From positions 1 through 64,000 of the forward strand of contig JBDLJB010000002.1 in assembly GCA_039714555.1 (NCBI GenBank): a DNA stretch of 64,000 nt. The letters run 5' to 3'. Shown piece after piece: positions 8,878 to 17,955 of the stretch. The position numbers and the translations under genes are program-made. The number at the start of each line of letters is the position of its first letter. Within the stretch, counting starts at the first letter, position 1. The notes beneath the pieces were generated by a model that did no database searches, was not told the DNA's origin, and saw nothing but the letters and a program-made list of their open reading frames with translations. Source of the stretch: Namhaeicola sp039714555 (GTDB lineage: Bacteria > Bacteroidota > Bacteroidia > Flavobacteriales > Flavobacteriaceae).

Positions 8878-9876
8878 TTAAAGTTTATGCTTTAAAAAAG
8901 GATAATCATTTTGTTCATATACCATATCATACATTTGTTGTATATCAGGATATGGTGAATCTTCAGCAAATTTTTCACACTCATTAACTCTTGTTTTTAC
9001 ATCAGCATTTATTGCTTTGATCTCATCATCGGTTAAATATTTCTTTTCAATAATAACATCTAAAACTTGAGTAATTGGGTCAATTTTTTTGTATTCTGCT
9101 ACTTCTTCTTTGGTACGATATTTTTGCGCATCACTCATAGAATGACCTCTATAGCGATAAGTTTTCATTTCTAAAAAGTATGGGCCTTTACCACTTCGAG
9201 CATGTTTAACAGCTTTATCCATTGCTTTTGCAACAGCTACAGGATTCATACCATCAACAGGTTCGCTAGGCATTTCATAGGCCAAACCTAATTTCCAGAT
9301 ATCCGGATGATTTGCAGTTCTGTCAACTGATGTTCCCATGGCATAACCATTGTTTTCAACAATAAAAACTACTGGTAATTTCCAAGCCATAGCCATGTTA
9401 AAAGTTTCGTGTAAAGATCCTTGTCTTGCAGCACCATCACCAAAATAGGTTAAGGTTACAGCATCTCTGCCAAAGTATTTATCTGCAAAAGCAATTCCGG
9501 CACCTAAAGGAATTTGACCTCCTACGATACCATGGCCTCCATAAAAACCGTGCTCTTTTGAAAAAATATGCATTGAACCACCCATACCGTTTGAAGTACC
9601 GGTTTCTTTACCATATAATTCGGCCATTACACGATTTGGGTCAACACCCATACCAATGGGTTGTACATGATTTCTATAAGCTGTTATCATTTTATCTTTA
9701 GTCAAATCCATTGCATGTAAAGCACCTGCTAAAACTGCTTCCTGCCCATTGTATAAATGTAAAAATCCTCTAACTTTTTGTTGAATATATACAGCTGCTA
9801 ATTTGTCTTCAAATTTTCGCCAAAAAAGCATGTCTTTATACCATTTAATATATGTTTCTTTGGTTATTTTTTTCAT
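8878..9876 (-). CDS. pdhA: Pyruvate dehydrogenase E1 component, alpha subunit
   Basis: This is the thiamine-diphosphate-binding alpha subunit of the decarboxylating E1 enzyme, 332 residues. The ThDP/Mg motif runs from GDGAARQG (146-153) to ENNGYAMGT (174-182). The phosphorylation-loop-like segment YRYRGHSMSD and the conserved AYRNH near residue 66 are also present. The start ATGAAAAAA at 9876 is preceded by a TATTTTTG -7 element. The neighbouring gene is E2, not E1 beta, so the alpha/beta pair is split in this genome, as often seen in Flavobacteriia. The heterotetrameric E1 therefore needs a beta subunit encoded elsewhere. Confidence 0.95.
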   Translation of the reverse strand: MKKITKETYIKWYKDMLFWRKFEDKLAAVYIQQKVRGFLHLYNGQEAVLAGALHAMDLTKDKMITAYRNHVQPIGMGVDPNRVMAELYGKETGTSNGMGGSMHIFSKEHGFYGGHGIVGGQIPLGAGIAFADKYFGRDAVTLTYFGDGAARQGSLHETFNMAMAWKLPVVFIVENNGYAMGTSVDRTANHPDIWKLGLAYEMPSEPVDGMNPVAVAKAMDKAVKHARSGKGPYFLEMKTYRYRGHSMSDAQKYRTKEEVAEYKKIDPITQVLDVIIEKKYLTDDEIKAINADVKTRVNECEKFAEDSPYPDIQQMYDMVYEQNDYPFLKHKL

Positions 9877-9903
9877 GTAGAAATTGATTTTTTAAACGAA
9901 ATG

Positions 9904-9911
9904 CAAAAATA
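9904..9911 (-). promoter_or_regulatory. -7 element upstream of pdhA
   Basis: The minus strand reads TATTTTTG here, 27 nt before the pdhA ATG, matching TAnnTTTG. No TTG is seen at the expected distance upstream. Confidence 0.45.
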
Positions 9912-9987
9912 CGATTTTTATCTAATATGATATTAAAAATATATAAAAATATGATTTTTATCAGTTATTTCAAGTATTTGCTATTAC

Positions 9988-10013
9988 AAAAAAAGGCGAG
10001 TATTTTACTCGCC
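9988..10013 (-). terminator. Intrinsic terminator of gcvP
   Basis: GGCGAGTA (9995-10002) and TACTCGCC (10006-10013) form an 8-bp stem with a 3-nt loop. On the minus strand it is followed by seven T (9994-9988). It lies 25 nt beyond the gcvP stop. Confidence 0.92.
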
Positions 10014-10038
10014 AGTTAATATATTGAAAAAAATCATA

Positions 10039-12891
10039 TCATTCATTTTCGTCAAGATAATCTTCTATAGGATTACAAGTACACATCAAATGCCTATCAC
10101 CATATGCTTCGTTTACACGTCTAACACTTGGCCAATATTTATTTTCTTTGATATAATCTAAAGGAAAAGCAGCTTCTTTTCTAGAATATGAATGTTCCCA
10201 TTCATCAAAAGTGAGCATATGTTGGGTATGAGGAGCATTTTTTAGAACAGAATCTTCACCATTATAGGCATCTATTTCATATTTAATTTGAATGAGTGCA
10301 TCTGCAAATCGATCGAGCTCTTTTTTATTTTCACTTTCGGTTGGTTCAATCATTAAAGTACCTGCAACAGGAAAAGATACTGTAGGCGAGTGGAATCCAT
10401 AATCCATTAAACGTTTTGCTATATCAGTAACTTCAATACCTTTTGATTTAAATTCTCTAAAATCAACGATCATTTCATGAGCGGCAAATCCCATTTCTCC
10501 CGAATATAAAATTTTATAATGTTTCTCTAATCTTGCTTTTAAATAATTGGCATTTAAAATGGCAATGATGGTAGCTCTTGTAAGTCCTTTATTTCCTAAC
10601 ATTTTAATATAACTATAAGATATCAAATTTACTAATGCAGAGCCAAATGGAGCAGCAGAGATTGCTGTAATTGCATTATTACCTCCCGTTTTTACAATAG
10701 GATTTGATGGTAAGAATTCTACTAAGTGGCTGGCAACGCAAATTGGCCCTACTCCCGGACCACCACCTCCATGAGGGATAGCAAAGGTTTTGTGTAAATT
10801 GAGATGGCAAACATCAGCACCAATTCTTGCAGGATTGGTTAAACCTACCTGTGCATTCATATTGGCACCATCCATATATACCTGACCTCCATTATCATGA
10901 ATAATTTGAGTGATCTCTCTAATTGCCGATTCAAAAACCCCGTGAGTAGAAGGGTAAGTAACCATGAGTCCGGCTAAATTATCTTTAAATTTTTCAGCTT
11001 TTTCTCTTAGGTCATCTATATCAATATTACCATTTTCTGATGTTTTGGTAACGATTACTTTCATGCCTGCCATAACAGCTGAGGCGGGATTTGTTCCATG
11101 AGCAGATGCCGGTATCAAACAAATATTTCTATGAGAATCACCATTTGCTTCATGAAAAGCTCTTATTACCATTAATCCGGCATATTCACCTTGAGCACCT
11201 GAATTAGGTTGTAATGAAGTTGCTGCAAAACCGGTAATTATATTTAATTGATTTTCTAAACCTTTTAACATTTCGTGATAACCCTGAGCTTGTTTTACAG
11301 GTACAAAAGGATGTATAGATGTCCAGTTGGGCATACTTAGCGGTAACATTTCTGTTGCTGCATTAAGTTTCATAGTACATGACCCTAATGATATCATTGA
11401 ATCGGTTAAAGAAATATCTTTGCGTTCTAATTTTTTGATATAGCGCATCATTTCAGTTTCTGAATGATAATTATGAAAAACCTCATTTGTTAAATAAGTT
11501 GAGGTTCTCTTTAATTCTTCAGGAATTGTAAAGCTTAGTGAATCATCAGTAATTTTAAATGAATACAGATTTTCAGCATGTGCCAAAATGTCTATAATTT
11601 GCTCAATATCAGATAATGATGTAGTTTCATTGATAGAAATACCAATATTTTTTTTATTGATATAAAGGAAATTCACTTTATTTTCTTCTGCTAAAGATAT
11701 TACTTTTTCAGCGTTTGAAACCTTAATTTTTAAAGTATCAAAAAAGATTTCATTTTCTTGTTTCAAACCTAATTTTAATAGTGCATTATTTAAAATATTG
11801 GTAAGCGAATGTATATGATTTGCAATATATTTTATGCCTTCAGGGCCGTGATATACTGCATACATTCCTGCCATAACTGCTAATAAAACCTGAGCAGTAC
11901 AAATGTTAGAAGTTGCTTTTTCTCTTTTGATATGTTGTTCGCGTGTTTGTAAAGCCATACGCAAAGCCCGATTACCATCTGCATCTAGGGTTATTCCAAT
12001 AATCCTACCCGGAATAAGTCTTTTATATTCATCATGGGTTGCAATGTAACCTGCATGTGGCCCACCAAAACCTAAAGGAATGCCAAAGCGTTGTGTTGTT
12101 CCAACAGCAATATCAGCACCCATTTCGGCAGGAGATTTTAATATTGCCAAACTTAATAAATCGGCCGCAACAACAACTTTAACTTCTTTTAGATGCGCGT
12201 TTTCAATAAATTTAGTGTAATCAAATAATTTTCCATGTTTTGCAGGGTATTGAACAATAGCACCATAAAAACTTTCATCAAACTCAATTTTTTCATGATT
12301 GCCAATAACCAGTTCAATACCTAAAGGAATAGATCGTGTTTTTAAAATATCTATTGTTTGAGGCAATACTAGTTCAGAAACAAAAAATTTATTGGTATTT
12401 GATTTTTTTTGAGATCTACTACGGCCATTAAAGAGCATGATCATAGCTTCACCAGCCGAAGTACCTTCATCTAACAATGAAGAATTTGAAAGGGGTAAAC
12501 CCGTTAGATCTGAAACTACTGTTTGAAAATTTAACAAAGCTTCAAGTCGCCCTTGAGAGATCTCAGCTTGATAGGGGGTATAGGATGTATACCAACTTGG
12601 ATTTTCAAAAATATTTCTTTGAATAACTGCAGGTAAAGAAGTAGAGTGATAACCTAAACCAATATAAGATTTAAAAATTTTATTTTTATTTCCTAATTCC
12701 TGAATGTGAGAAGCAAATTCATTTTCACTCATGGCTTCAGGTAAATCTATGTTTTCCTTTAAGAGAATGTCATCAGGTATTGTTTTGAAGATCAATTCAT
12801 CTAGTGAATTGATTCCAATAACTTTTAGCATTTTCTGTATCTGATTTTCATCAGGTCCGATATGTCGTAGTACGAAAGAATCAGTTTGCAT
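10039..12891 (-). CDS. gcvP: Glycine dehydrogenase (aminomethyl-transferring), P protein
   Basis: The P protein of the glycine cleavage system decarboxylates glycine and passes the aminomethyl group to lipoyl-GcvH. At 950 residues it is the fused single-chain type. The PLP-binding Lys is residue 701 in NLHKTFAIPHGGGGPG, with the glycine-rich loop directly after it. The N-terminus has the family feature FVLRHIGPDE. GcvH and GcvT are not in the window, so the system is scattered here. It has its own terminator, and a weak terminator of the upstream NHL gene separates it from that gene. Confidence 0.97.
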   Translation of the reverse strand: MQTDSFVLRHIGPDENQIQKMLKVIGINSLDELIFKTIPDDILLKENIDLPEAMSENEFASHIQELGNKNKIFKSYIGLGYHSTSLPAVIQRNIFENPSWYTSYTPYQAEISQGRLEALLNFQTVVSDLTGLPLSNSSLLDEGTSAGEAMIMLFNGRSRSQKKSNTNKFFVSELVLPQTIDILKTRSIPLGIELVIGNHEKIEFDESFYGAIVQYPAKHGKLFDYTKFIENAHLKEVKVVVAADLLSLAILKSPAEMGADIAVGTTQRFGIPLGFGGPHAGYIATHDEYKRLIPGRIIGITLDADGNRALRMALQTREQHIKREKATSNICTAQVLLAVMAGMYAVYHGPEGIKYIANHIHSLTNILNNALLKLGLKQENEIFFDTLKIKVSNAEKVISLAEENKVNFLYINKKNIGISINETTSLSDIEQIIDILAHAENLYSFKITDDSLSFTIPEELKRTSTYLTNEVFHNYHSETEMMRYIKKLERKDISLTDSMISLGSCTMKLNAATEMLPLSMPNWTSIHPFVPVKQAQGYHEMLKGLENQLNIITGFAATSLQPNSGAQGEYAGLMVIRAFHEANGDSHRNICLIPASAHGTNPASAVMAGMKVIVTKTSENGNIDIDDLREKAEKFKDNLAGLMVTYPSTHGVFESAIREITQIIHDNGGQVYMDGANMNAQVGLTNPARIGADVCHLNLHKTFAIPHGGGGPGVGPICVASHLVEFLPSNPIVKTGGNNAITAISAAPFGSALVNLISYSYIKMLGNKGLTRATIIAILNANYLKARLEKHYKILYSGEMGFAAHEMIVDFREFKSKGIEVTDIAKRLMDYGFHSPTVSFPVAGTLMIEPTESENKKELDRFADALIQIKYEIDAYNGEDSVLKNAPHTQHMLTFDEWEHSYSRKEAAFPLDYIKENKYWPSVRRVNEAYGDRHLMCTCNPIEDYLDENE

Positions 12892-12925
12892 TATTTATAT
12901 TTTTGAGTTGTGTAAATTTAATAAA

Positions 12926-12959
12926 AAAGGTGTATTTATTATGTTACTTTAACACCTTT
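12926..12959 (-). terminator. Weak terminator after the NHL-repeat gene
   Basis: On the minus strand AAAGGTGT (12959-12952) pairs with ACACCTTT (12933-12926) around an 18-nt loop, and a T-rich run follows. The long loop makes this uncertain. Confidence 0.4.
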
Positions 12960-12988
12960 AAACTAAATTTTAAATTCATTTTTAAGAA

Positions 12989-13939
12989 TTATAATTTTTG
13001 TTGTTTGATTTGATGATTGTATAAATCTGCAACCCATAAAATTTCATTGATAATAATAACGGCAGCGGGCTTATTTAAATTATCAAATCCATTATTGTGT
13101 GTTGTATCAATTTTACTTACTTCGTGATCGTTTACAATTTTGTAGATTGCGTTGGCTCCCATATCTGCAATATAGAGCGTTCCTTTATTATCAGAAGCGA
13201 TTCCATGAGGCATTTTGATCTCATTGTCAAGTTGTAATTTTTTGATTCCTTTACCAGGTGTAAATCTATAAATACTAGCATTACCGGCATCGCAAATTAC
13301 AATATCATTACCATCAAATGCCATATCAATTGGGTATTTCCAATCGACTTTTATTGGTGAAATCGAATCTTTTCCAACGATGGTTGAAACATCCCCATTT
13401 TTAATTTTTCTTATTTTAGCATTACCGATATCTAAAACCAACAAACTACCATCTTTATCTAATAAAATTTGATGTAACGAATTAAATTTGGCTTTTTTAG
13501 CGTCACCATCAAAAAACCCTTTTTCTTGTGGTGTTCCTGCAATGGTTTCAACATAGAAATCTCCATTTTTATTCTGGATTTTTCTTACAATATTATTGGA
13601 TGCACTGGCTGTATATATAATATCATTTTCTTTATCATAAGCAACACCGTGGATTCCGTCAAATAAAGCTTCACTTGCTTTTCCATCTTTGAATCCTTTT
13701 TTATCTGGTCCGCCAAAAAGTGTTATAACGTTTCCTTGCATATCAACTTTTCTAATAGCATAATTGTTAAAGTCTACAAACAGGAAAGTGTTATTTTTAT
13801 ATGGTGAAAATCGAATAGGTTTATCTAATTTAGTAGGGTTAGCATCAGTAAATCCTGCTTCTCCTGAACCGATTATCTGACTGAAAAGAGAGTTAGTAAA
13901 TACTAAAAAAATAGCAATAAAAGTAATTTTTAGATTCAT
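12989..13939 (-). CDS. Exported NHL-repeat beta-propeller protein
   Basis: A signal peptide (residues 1-20, ending TNSLFS-Q) precedes repeated units such as PHGIASDNKGTLYIADMGAN, LHQILLDKDGSLLVLDIGNA and PIDMAFDGNDIVICDAGNAS. Each has the NHL pattern of hydrophobic-x-D-x-x-G-x-hydrophobic-Y-V-A-D followed by N-x-I-R-K-I. About six repeats fill the 316 residues, enough for a six-bladed propeller. Such proteins bind ligands or partner proteins at the cell surface or in the periplasm; no enzyme motif is evident. The gene is divergent from the membrane protein gene at 14022. Confidence 0.8.
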   Translation of the reverse strand: MNLKITFIAIFLVFTNSLFSQIIGSGEAGFTDANPTKLDKPIRFSPYKNNTFLFVDFNNYAIRKVDMQGNVITLFGGPDKKGFKDGKASEALFDGIHGVAYDKENDIIYTASASNNIVRKIQNKNGDFYVETIAGTPQEKGFFDGDAKKAKFNSLHQILLDKDGSLLVLDIGNAKIRKIKNGDVSTIVGKDSISPIKVDWKYPIDMAFDGNDIVICDAGNASIYRFTPGKGIKKLQLDNEIKMPHGIASDNKGTLYIADMGANAIYKIVNDHEVSKIDTTHNNGFDNLNKPAAVIIINEILWVADLYNHQIKQQKL

Positions 13940-14021
13940 GAAAGGTGGTTTAAAATTTAAAATTAATAAAATATAAAATTACAATATTATATCTTTATAG
14001 CGTATTTGATTTTTTAAAAAA

Positions 14022-14834
14022 ATGCAGTTAATTAGATCGGTTTTCAATTTTTATATATACAGTAATATTCATGTTGCTTTAGCTGCTTTTAGTTTAACAA
14101 AAATTTCACTACTTATTTATGATATTGATGAAAGTAAAAGCCCACTATTTGTTTTTTTTGCTACGATAGTTTCCTATAATTTTATTAGATCCTTTAAAAT
14201 TAATGAGATCGATATATTTTGGAAAATTTGGGTAAAAGGGCATAAAAAATCATTGATCATATTAAATATTATTAGTTTAATATTTCTAATATTTTATGCT
14301 TTCAGTGTAAAGTTTTCTGCATTTTTAGTGTTATTACCTTTTACTATAGCAACCTTTTTTTACATTGTACCTTTTCGAGCTGAGCGTATAAACCTTCGTA
14401 GTGTTGCCAGTTTAAAGCTTTTTCTAATAGCAATTACTTGGGCAGGTATAACGGTTTTATTTCCTTTGGTACAAAACGGTGTTGTTATTGAATCATCTGT
14501 CTTGATAATTTTTTTACAGCGTTTTTTAATTATATTGGCGTTAACTATACCTTTTGATATTAGAGATTTGCAGTATGATAAGGAACAACTAAATACACTG
14601 CCACAATTGTATGGAGTTATTAATTCTAAAATTATTGCAGGCTTAGCATTGGTGTTTTTTTTAATAATTGAATTTCTACAAAGACCATTTGATATTAATA
14701 GTTATGATATTGTTTTACTCACTACTATTTCACTTTTATTTATAATTTTTTCTAAAGAAAATCAAAATAGATATTACACTACTTTTTGGGTTGAAGCAAT
14801 ACCAATATTTTGGTATTTTTTGTTGGTTACATAA
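14022..14834 (+). CDS. UbiA-like integral membrane protein
   Basis: About eight hydrophobic segments fill this 270-residue protein. PFDIRDLQYDKEQLNTLPQL resembles the second Asp-rich motif of UbiA prenyltransferases (D-x-x-D-x-x-x-D followed by T-L-P). The first motif (NDxxDxxxD) is not intact: the corresponding region reads YNFIRSFKINEID. It may therefore be a divergent UbiA enzyme or an inactive relative. The substrate is unknown. The stop codon lies at the edge of the hairpin terminator that serves the convergent gene. Confidence 0.6.
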   Translation: MQLIRSVFNFYIYSNIHVALAAFSLTKISLLIYDIDESKSPLFVFFATIVSYNFIRSFKINEIDIFWKIWVKGHKKSLIILNIISLIFLIFYAFSVKFSAFLVLLPFTIATFFYIVPFRAERINLRSVASLKLFLIAITWAGITVLFPLVQNGVVIESSVLIIFLQRFLIILALTIPFDIRDLQYDKEQLNTLPQLYGVINSKIIAGLALVFFLIIEFLQRPFDINSYDIVLLTTISLLFIIFSKENQNRYYTTFWVEAIPIFWYFLLVT

Positions 14835-14860
14835 AAAAAACCTTCAATTTCTTGAAGGTT
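14833..14860 (-). terminator. Intrinsic terminator after the coiled-coil gene
   Basis: AACCTTCAA (14839-14847) and TTGAAGGTT (14852-14860) form a 9-bp stem with a 4-nt loop. The A run at 14833-14840 becomes a T tract on the minus strand. It overlaps the stop codon of the plus-strand UbiA-like gene. Confidence 0.88.
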
Positions 14861-14887
14861 TAGGACTAGTCATTTTGTAAAATATTT

Positions 14888-15661
14888 TTAAGAAAAAAAC
14901 TTTTGCATTTTCTTTTTTTCTTCTGTTGCAAGTTCAATATCAATTAAAATTCTACCACTGTGTTCATCTGTAATTATCTTCTTACGCGAAGCAATTTCAA
15001 CTTGTCGTTGTGGTGGAATAGTAAAGAAAGACCCTCCTGAAGCACCTCTTTCAATGGAAACAACAGCCAAACCATTACGTACATTTTTACGAATTTTATT
15101 GTAGGCTTTTAATAATCTTTCATCTATCGTTTTGCCGAAATCCTTAGCTTTCTTAATTAAAAGAGTCTCTTCTTTTTCAGTTTCTTCTAAGATACCCGAA
15201 AGTTCATTTTTTTTGTGTTTTAAATGAGTTTCTTTACCTTTTATTTTTTCTTTAGCAGCTTCAATAATTTCATTTTTAAGAGCAATTTTTGCCTGATACT
15301 CAGAAATTCTTTTTTCTGCTAATTGAATTTCCAGGTCCTGATATTCGATTTCCTTAGTCAAAGAATCAAATTCACGATTATTACGAACATTTTTTTGTTG
15401 TTCCTTATATTTTTTTGATAAAGTTTTAGATTCTTCAATATTGTTCTTTTTATTAGCAATACTGGTCTCTAAGTTTTCAATATCTGTATTGAAGTTGGTC
15501 AACCTTGTTTGTAAGCCTTCAACTTCATCTTCTAAATCTTTTACTTCAAGAGGTAATTCTCCTCTCATATTTTTTATTTCATCAATTCTTGAATCAATAA
15601 GTTGTAAATCATATAGGGCTCTCAGTTTTTCTTCTACGGTAACTTCTTTAGTTTTTGCCAT
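14888..15661 (-). CDS. Coiled-coil protein of the C4-type zinc-ribbon (CT398/HP0958-like) family, cysteines lost
   Basis: Residues about 10-180 form a long Glu/Lys-rich coiled-coil hairpin (LQLIDSRIDEIKN, NREFDSLTKEIEYQDLEIQ), and the C-terminus corresponds to a zinc ribbon. In the family the ribbon carries two Cys pairs, including a CGRIL-type sequence. Here the matching positions read GASGGSFF and DEHSGRILI, and the whole 257-residue protein contains no Cys, so it cannot bind zinc that way. Distant relatives are linked to flagella or RNA-polymerase factors, but the flavobacterial role is unknown. The Nif3-like gene ends 3 nt upstream on the same strand, indicating an operon. Confidence 0.8.
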   Translation of the reverse strand: MAKTKEVTVEEKLRALYDLQLIDSRIDEIKNMRGELPLEVKDLEDEVEGLQTRLTNFNTDIENLETSIANKKNNIEESKTLSKKYKEQQKNVRNNREFDSLTKEIEYQDLEIQLAEKRISEYQAKIALKNEIIEAAKEKIKGKETHLKHKKNELSGILEETEKEETLLIKKAKDFGKTIDERLLKAYNKIRKNVRNGLAVVSIERGASGGSFFTIPPQRQVEIASRKKIITDEHSGRILIDIELATEEKKKMQKFFS

Positions 15662-15664
15662 TTC

Positions 15665-16759
15665 TTAAAAATAGTTGATAGGATTTGTATTATTTTTTGA
15701 TAAAATGATTGCAAAATTAGTGAATTTTTTTGTAAGATGATCCACTAAAAGGTTTTTTGTGAATTGTTCGCTTTCATAATGACCAATATCTGCTAAAATG
15801 ATTTGATTTTCAGCTTTATAAAAATCATGATATTTTAAGTCGGCTGTGATGTAAATATCAGCTCCAGCTCTTTTTGCCTTTTCAATAGCAAAACTTCCTG
15901 AGCCCCCAAGCACAGCAACTTTTTTAATTTTTTTATTGCTTAAAGCAGAATGGCGCAACGTATGTAAATTGAATTTTTCTTTTAATAATTTTAAAAAATC
16001 TACTGAATCCATTTCATTCTTCATATCACCTATCATTCCCATTCCAACATTTTGATGTACATTATCTAATGTGACAATTTCATAGGCTACTTCTTCGTAG
16101 GGATGTATTTTAAAAAGAGTATTTAAAATATTTTTTTCAAGATGTTTGTCAAAAATCATACTGATTTTAGTTTCTGGTTCAGTATGAGTTTCACCTTTTT
16201 CACCTAGAAGCGGATTAGAGTTTTCGTTACCTCGATAAGTTCCTTTACCTTTAATATTAAAACTGCAATGATCGTAATTTCCAATATTTCCGGCGCCTGC
16301 ATTAAACAAAGCATTCCTTAAAGTTTCGGCATTTGTGTTAGGAACATAAGTGGTTATTTTTTTAATATCCCCTTTTTTAGGAATTAAAACTTTGGTATTT
16401 TGTAAATCAATAATTTCACACATTTTTGCCGATACACCTTTATATGAATTGTCTAAGGCAGTATGCATGGCATAAATGGCAATGTCGTTTTTAATAGCTT
16501 TAATAATAACACGTTCTACATAGTTTGACCCATTTAATTTTTTTAGACCGTTAAAAATTATAGGATGGAAACTAATTATTAAATTACAATTTAAAGCAAT
16601 AGCTTCATCTATAGTTTTTTCAAGCGTATCTAAAGTAACCAAAACACCTGTTACTTTCGTGTTGTAACTTCCAACAAGTAAGCCTACATTATCAAAGTCT
16701 TCAGCATAAGTGAGGGGTGATAATTCTTCAATATTATCGGTAATATTTTTTATGATCAT
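15665..16759 (-). CDS. Nif3-like dinuclear metal-centre protein
   Basis: The 364-residue protein matches the Nif3/YbgI (DUF34) family. The N-terminal half begins with the metal-site region (AEDFDNVGLLVG, ISFHPIIFNGLKKL), and the C-terminal half repeats it (VAVLGGSGSFAIEKAKRAGA, ITADLKYHDF, LADIGHYESE). The middle insertion (about 120-230, KITTYVPNTNAETLRNALF and HPYEEVAYEIV) is the PII-like YqfO domain of the longer subfamily. Members form toroidal hexamers with two metals per subunit; the biochemical role is not settled, and GTP cyclohydrolase-like names are unreliable. It is the first gene of a two-gene operon with the coiled-coil protein. Confidence 0.92.
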   Translation of the reverse strand: MIIKNITDNIEELSPLTYAEDFDNVGLLVGSYNTKVTGVLVTLDTLEKTIDEAIALNCNLIISFHPIIFNGLKKLNGSNYVERVIIKAIKNDIAIYAMHTALDNSYKGVSAKMCEIIDLQNTKVLIPKKGDIKKITTYVPNTNAETLRNALFNAGAGNIGNYDHCSFNIKGKGTYRGNENSNPLLGEKGETHTEPETKISMIFDKHLEKNILNTLFKIHPYEEVAYEIVTLDNVHQNVGMGMIGDMKNEMDSVDFLKLLKEKFNLHTLRHSALSNKKIKKVAVLGGSGSFAIEKAKRAGADIYITADLKYHDFYKAENQIILADIGHYESEQFTKNLLVDHLTKKFTNFAIILSKNNTNPINYF

Positions 16760-16933
16760 ATAATTGATTATTGGGTTTAAAGTTAGTAAATTATAAAGAA
16801 TATTTTTAAATATTCTTATAAACTTTGATGTTGGGATATTTCTATAAAAAAAAAGTATAATGATTTGTTAATTTTATCATTAATTGCTTTAATAGAAGAT
16901 AAAATTGTAAATTGCGCCTCAAAATTTTTAGAT

Positions 16934-17764
16934 ATGAAGTTGAAATTTTTAGCATTTTTATTAATAAGTATTTTGGTTTTTTCATGTAGTAGTGATGACG
17001 ATGAAGAAAAATTTGATCCCGCAGCTCAAGCTTTAATAGATGATGCTACTTTAGTTGATTTTTTGCAATCACATTATTTGAATGAAGATAGTAGAATTGA
17101 TACCATTTTAAATAATGAAACCCCGTTATATTCTCAGGTTGAAGTAGAAAATGTAGTTTTAGAGGACATTACTTATAAACTTTATTATTATACTGAATTT
17201 GAGGGTATTGGTAAAAGACCTTCACGTAATGATTCAATTCAGGTTACCTATGAAGGGTTTATGTTAGACAGTGTAAAATTTGATCAAAACATTAGCTTCA
17301 CTTCAACAAAATCTTGGTTTCATTTGCCTAATTTAATTCAAGGGTGGCGTTATGGTTTTCCACATTTTAGAGAAGGTATAAAGATTATTCATCCAGATGA
17401 ATCATTTGGTTATGAAGCAACAGGTAAAGGTATTTTATTTATACCATCCGGTTTGGCTTATGGACAAAGTGGTTCTATAAGTATTCCAGAAAATACACCT
17501 ATCTATTTTCATATTAACTTAGGAGCCGTAGTTATAGCTGATGCAGATAATGACGGAGTTATAAATAATGATGAAGATATTGATAAAGATGGAGATGTTA
17601 GTAACGATGATACTGATGGTGATAGTGTTTCGGATTATATGGATGTTGATGATGACGGGGATGGTATTTTAACTAAGGATGAAGACGCCAATGAAGACGG
17701 TAACCCAATGAATGATGATTCTGATGGTGATGGTACACCTGACTATTTAGATAAAGACAGTTGA
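16934..17764 (+). CDS. FKBP-type peptidyl-prolyl isomerase lipoprotein with an Asp-rich calcium-binding tail
   Basis: ATG 16934 is chosen because MKLKFLAFLLISILVFSCSSDDDE is a clear lipoprotein signal with lipobox Cys at residue 18; the upstream in-frame extension to 16865 is not signal-like. An FKBP-like domain spans about 60-200 (SIQVTYEGFMLDS, IQGWRYGFPHFREGIKI, LAYGQSG, IPENTPIYFHINL). After it comes a tail of DxDxDG repeats (ADNDGVINNDED, DGDSVSDYMDVDDDGDGI, DSDGDGTPDYLDKDS) like TSP3/EF-hand calcium loops. A surface or periplasmic folding role stabilised by Ca2+ is plausible; FKBP lipoproteins of this group occur among gliding and secretion genes, but none are adjacent here. Confidence 0.85.
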   Translation: MKLKFLAFLLISILVFSCSSDDDEEKFDPAAQALIDDATLVDFLQSHYLNEDSRIDTILNNETPLYSQVEVENVVLEDITYKLYYYTEFEGIGKRPSRNDSIQVTYEGFMLDSVKFDQNISFTSTKSWFHLPNLIQGWRYGFPHFREGIKIIHPDESFGYEATGKGILFIPSGLAYGQSGSISIPENTPIYFHINLGAVVIADADNDGVINNDEDIDKDGDVSNDDTDGDSVSDYMDVDDDGDGILTKDEDANEDGNPMNDDSDGDGTPDYLDKDS

Positions 17765-17791
17765 TAGAATAGAAACAAACTGATTTAAAAA

Positions 17792-17836
17792 TAAAAGAAG
17801 GAGCAAATTTAAATTTGCTCCTTCTTTTATTTTTAT
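17792..17836 (+). terminator. Intrinsic terminator after the FKBP lipoprotein gene
   Basis: A perfect 38-bp palindrome (17792-17829) with centre AAATTT|AAATTT and arms containing GAAGGAGC/GCTCCTTC is followed by a T-rich tract. It is the longest stem in the window. Confidence 0.92.
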
Positions 17837-17918
17837 TATAGATTTGAAATTTATTATAGTTTAAATTTTTGTTGAAAACAATTTTAAATAGAAAAAAGGC
17901 ATTAAATATTTTTATACC

Positions 17919-17926
17919 TAAATTTG
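17919..17926 (+). promoter_or_regulatory. -7 element upstream of the ribbon-helix-helix gene
   Basis: TAAATTTG matches TAnnTTTG, 29 nt before the ATG at 17956. It argues against the longer frame starting at 17869. No -33 TTG at standard spacing. Confidence 0.45.
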
Positions 17927-17955
17927 TAAATGTAAAAACATTAAAAATAAATAAA

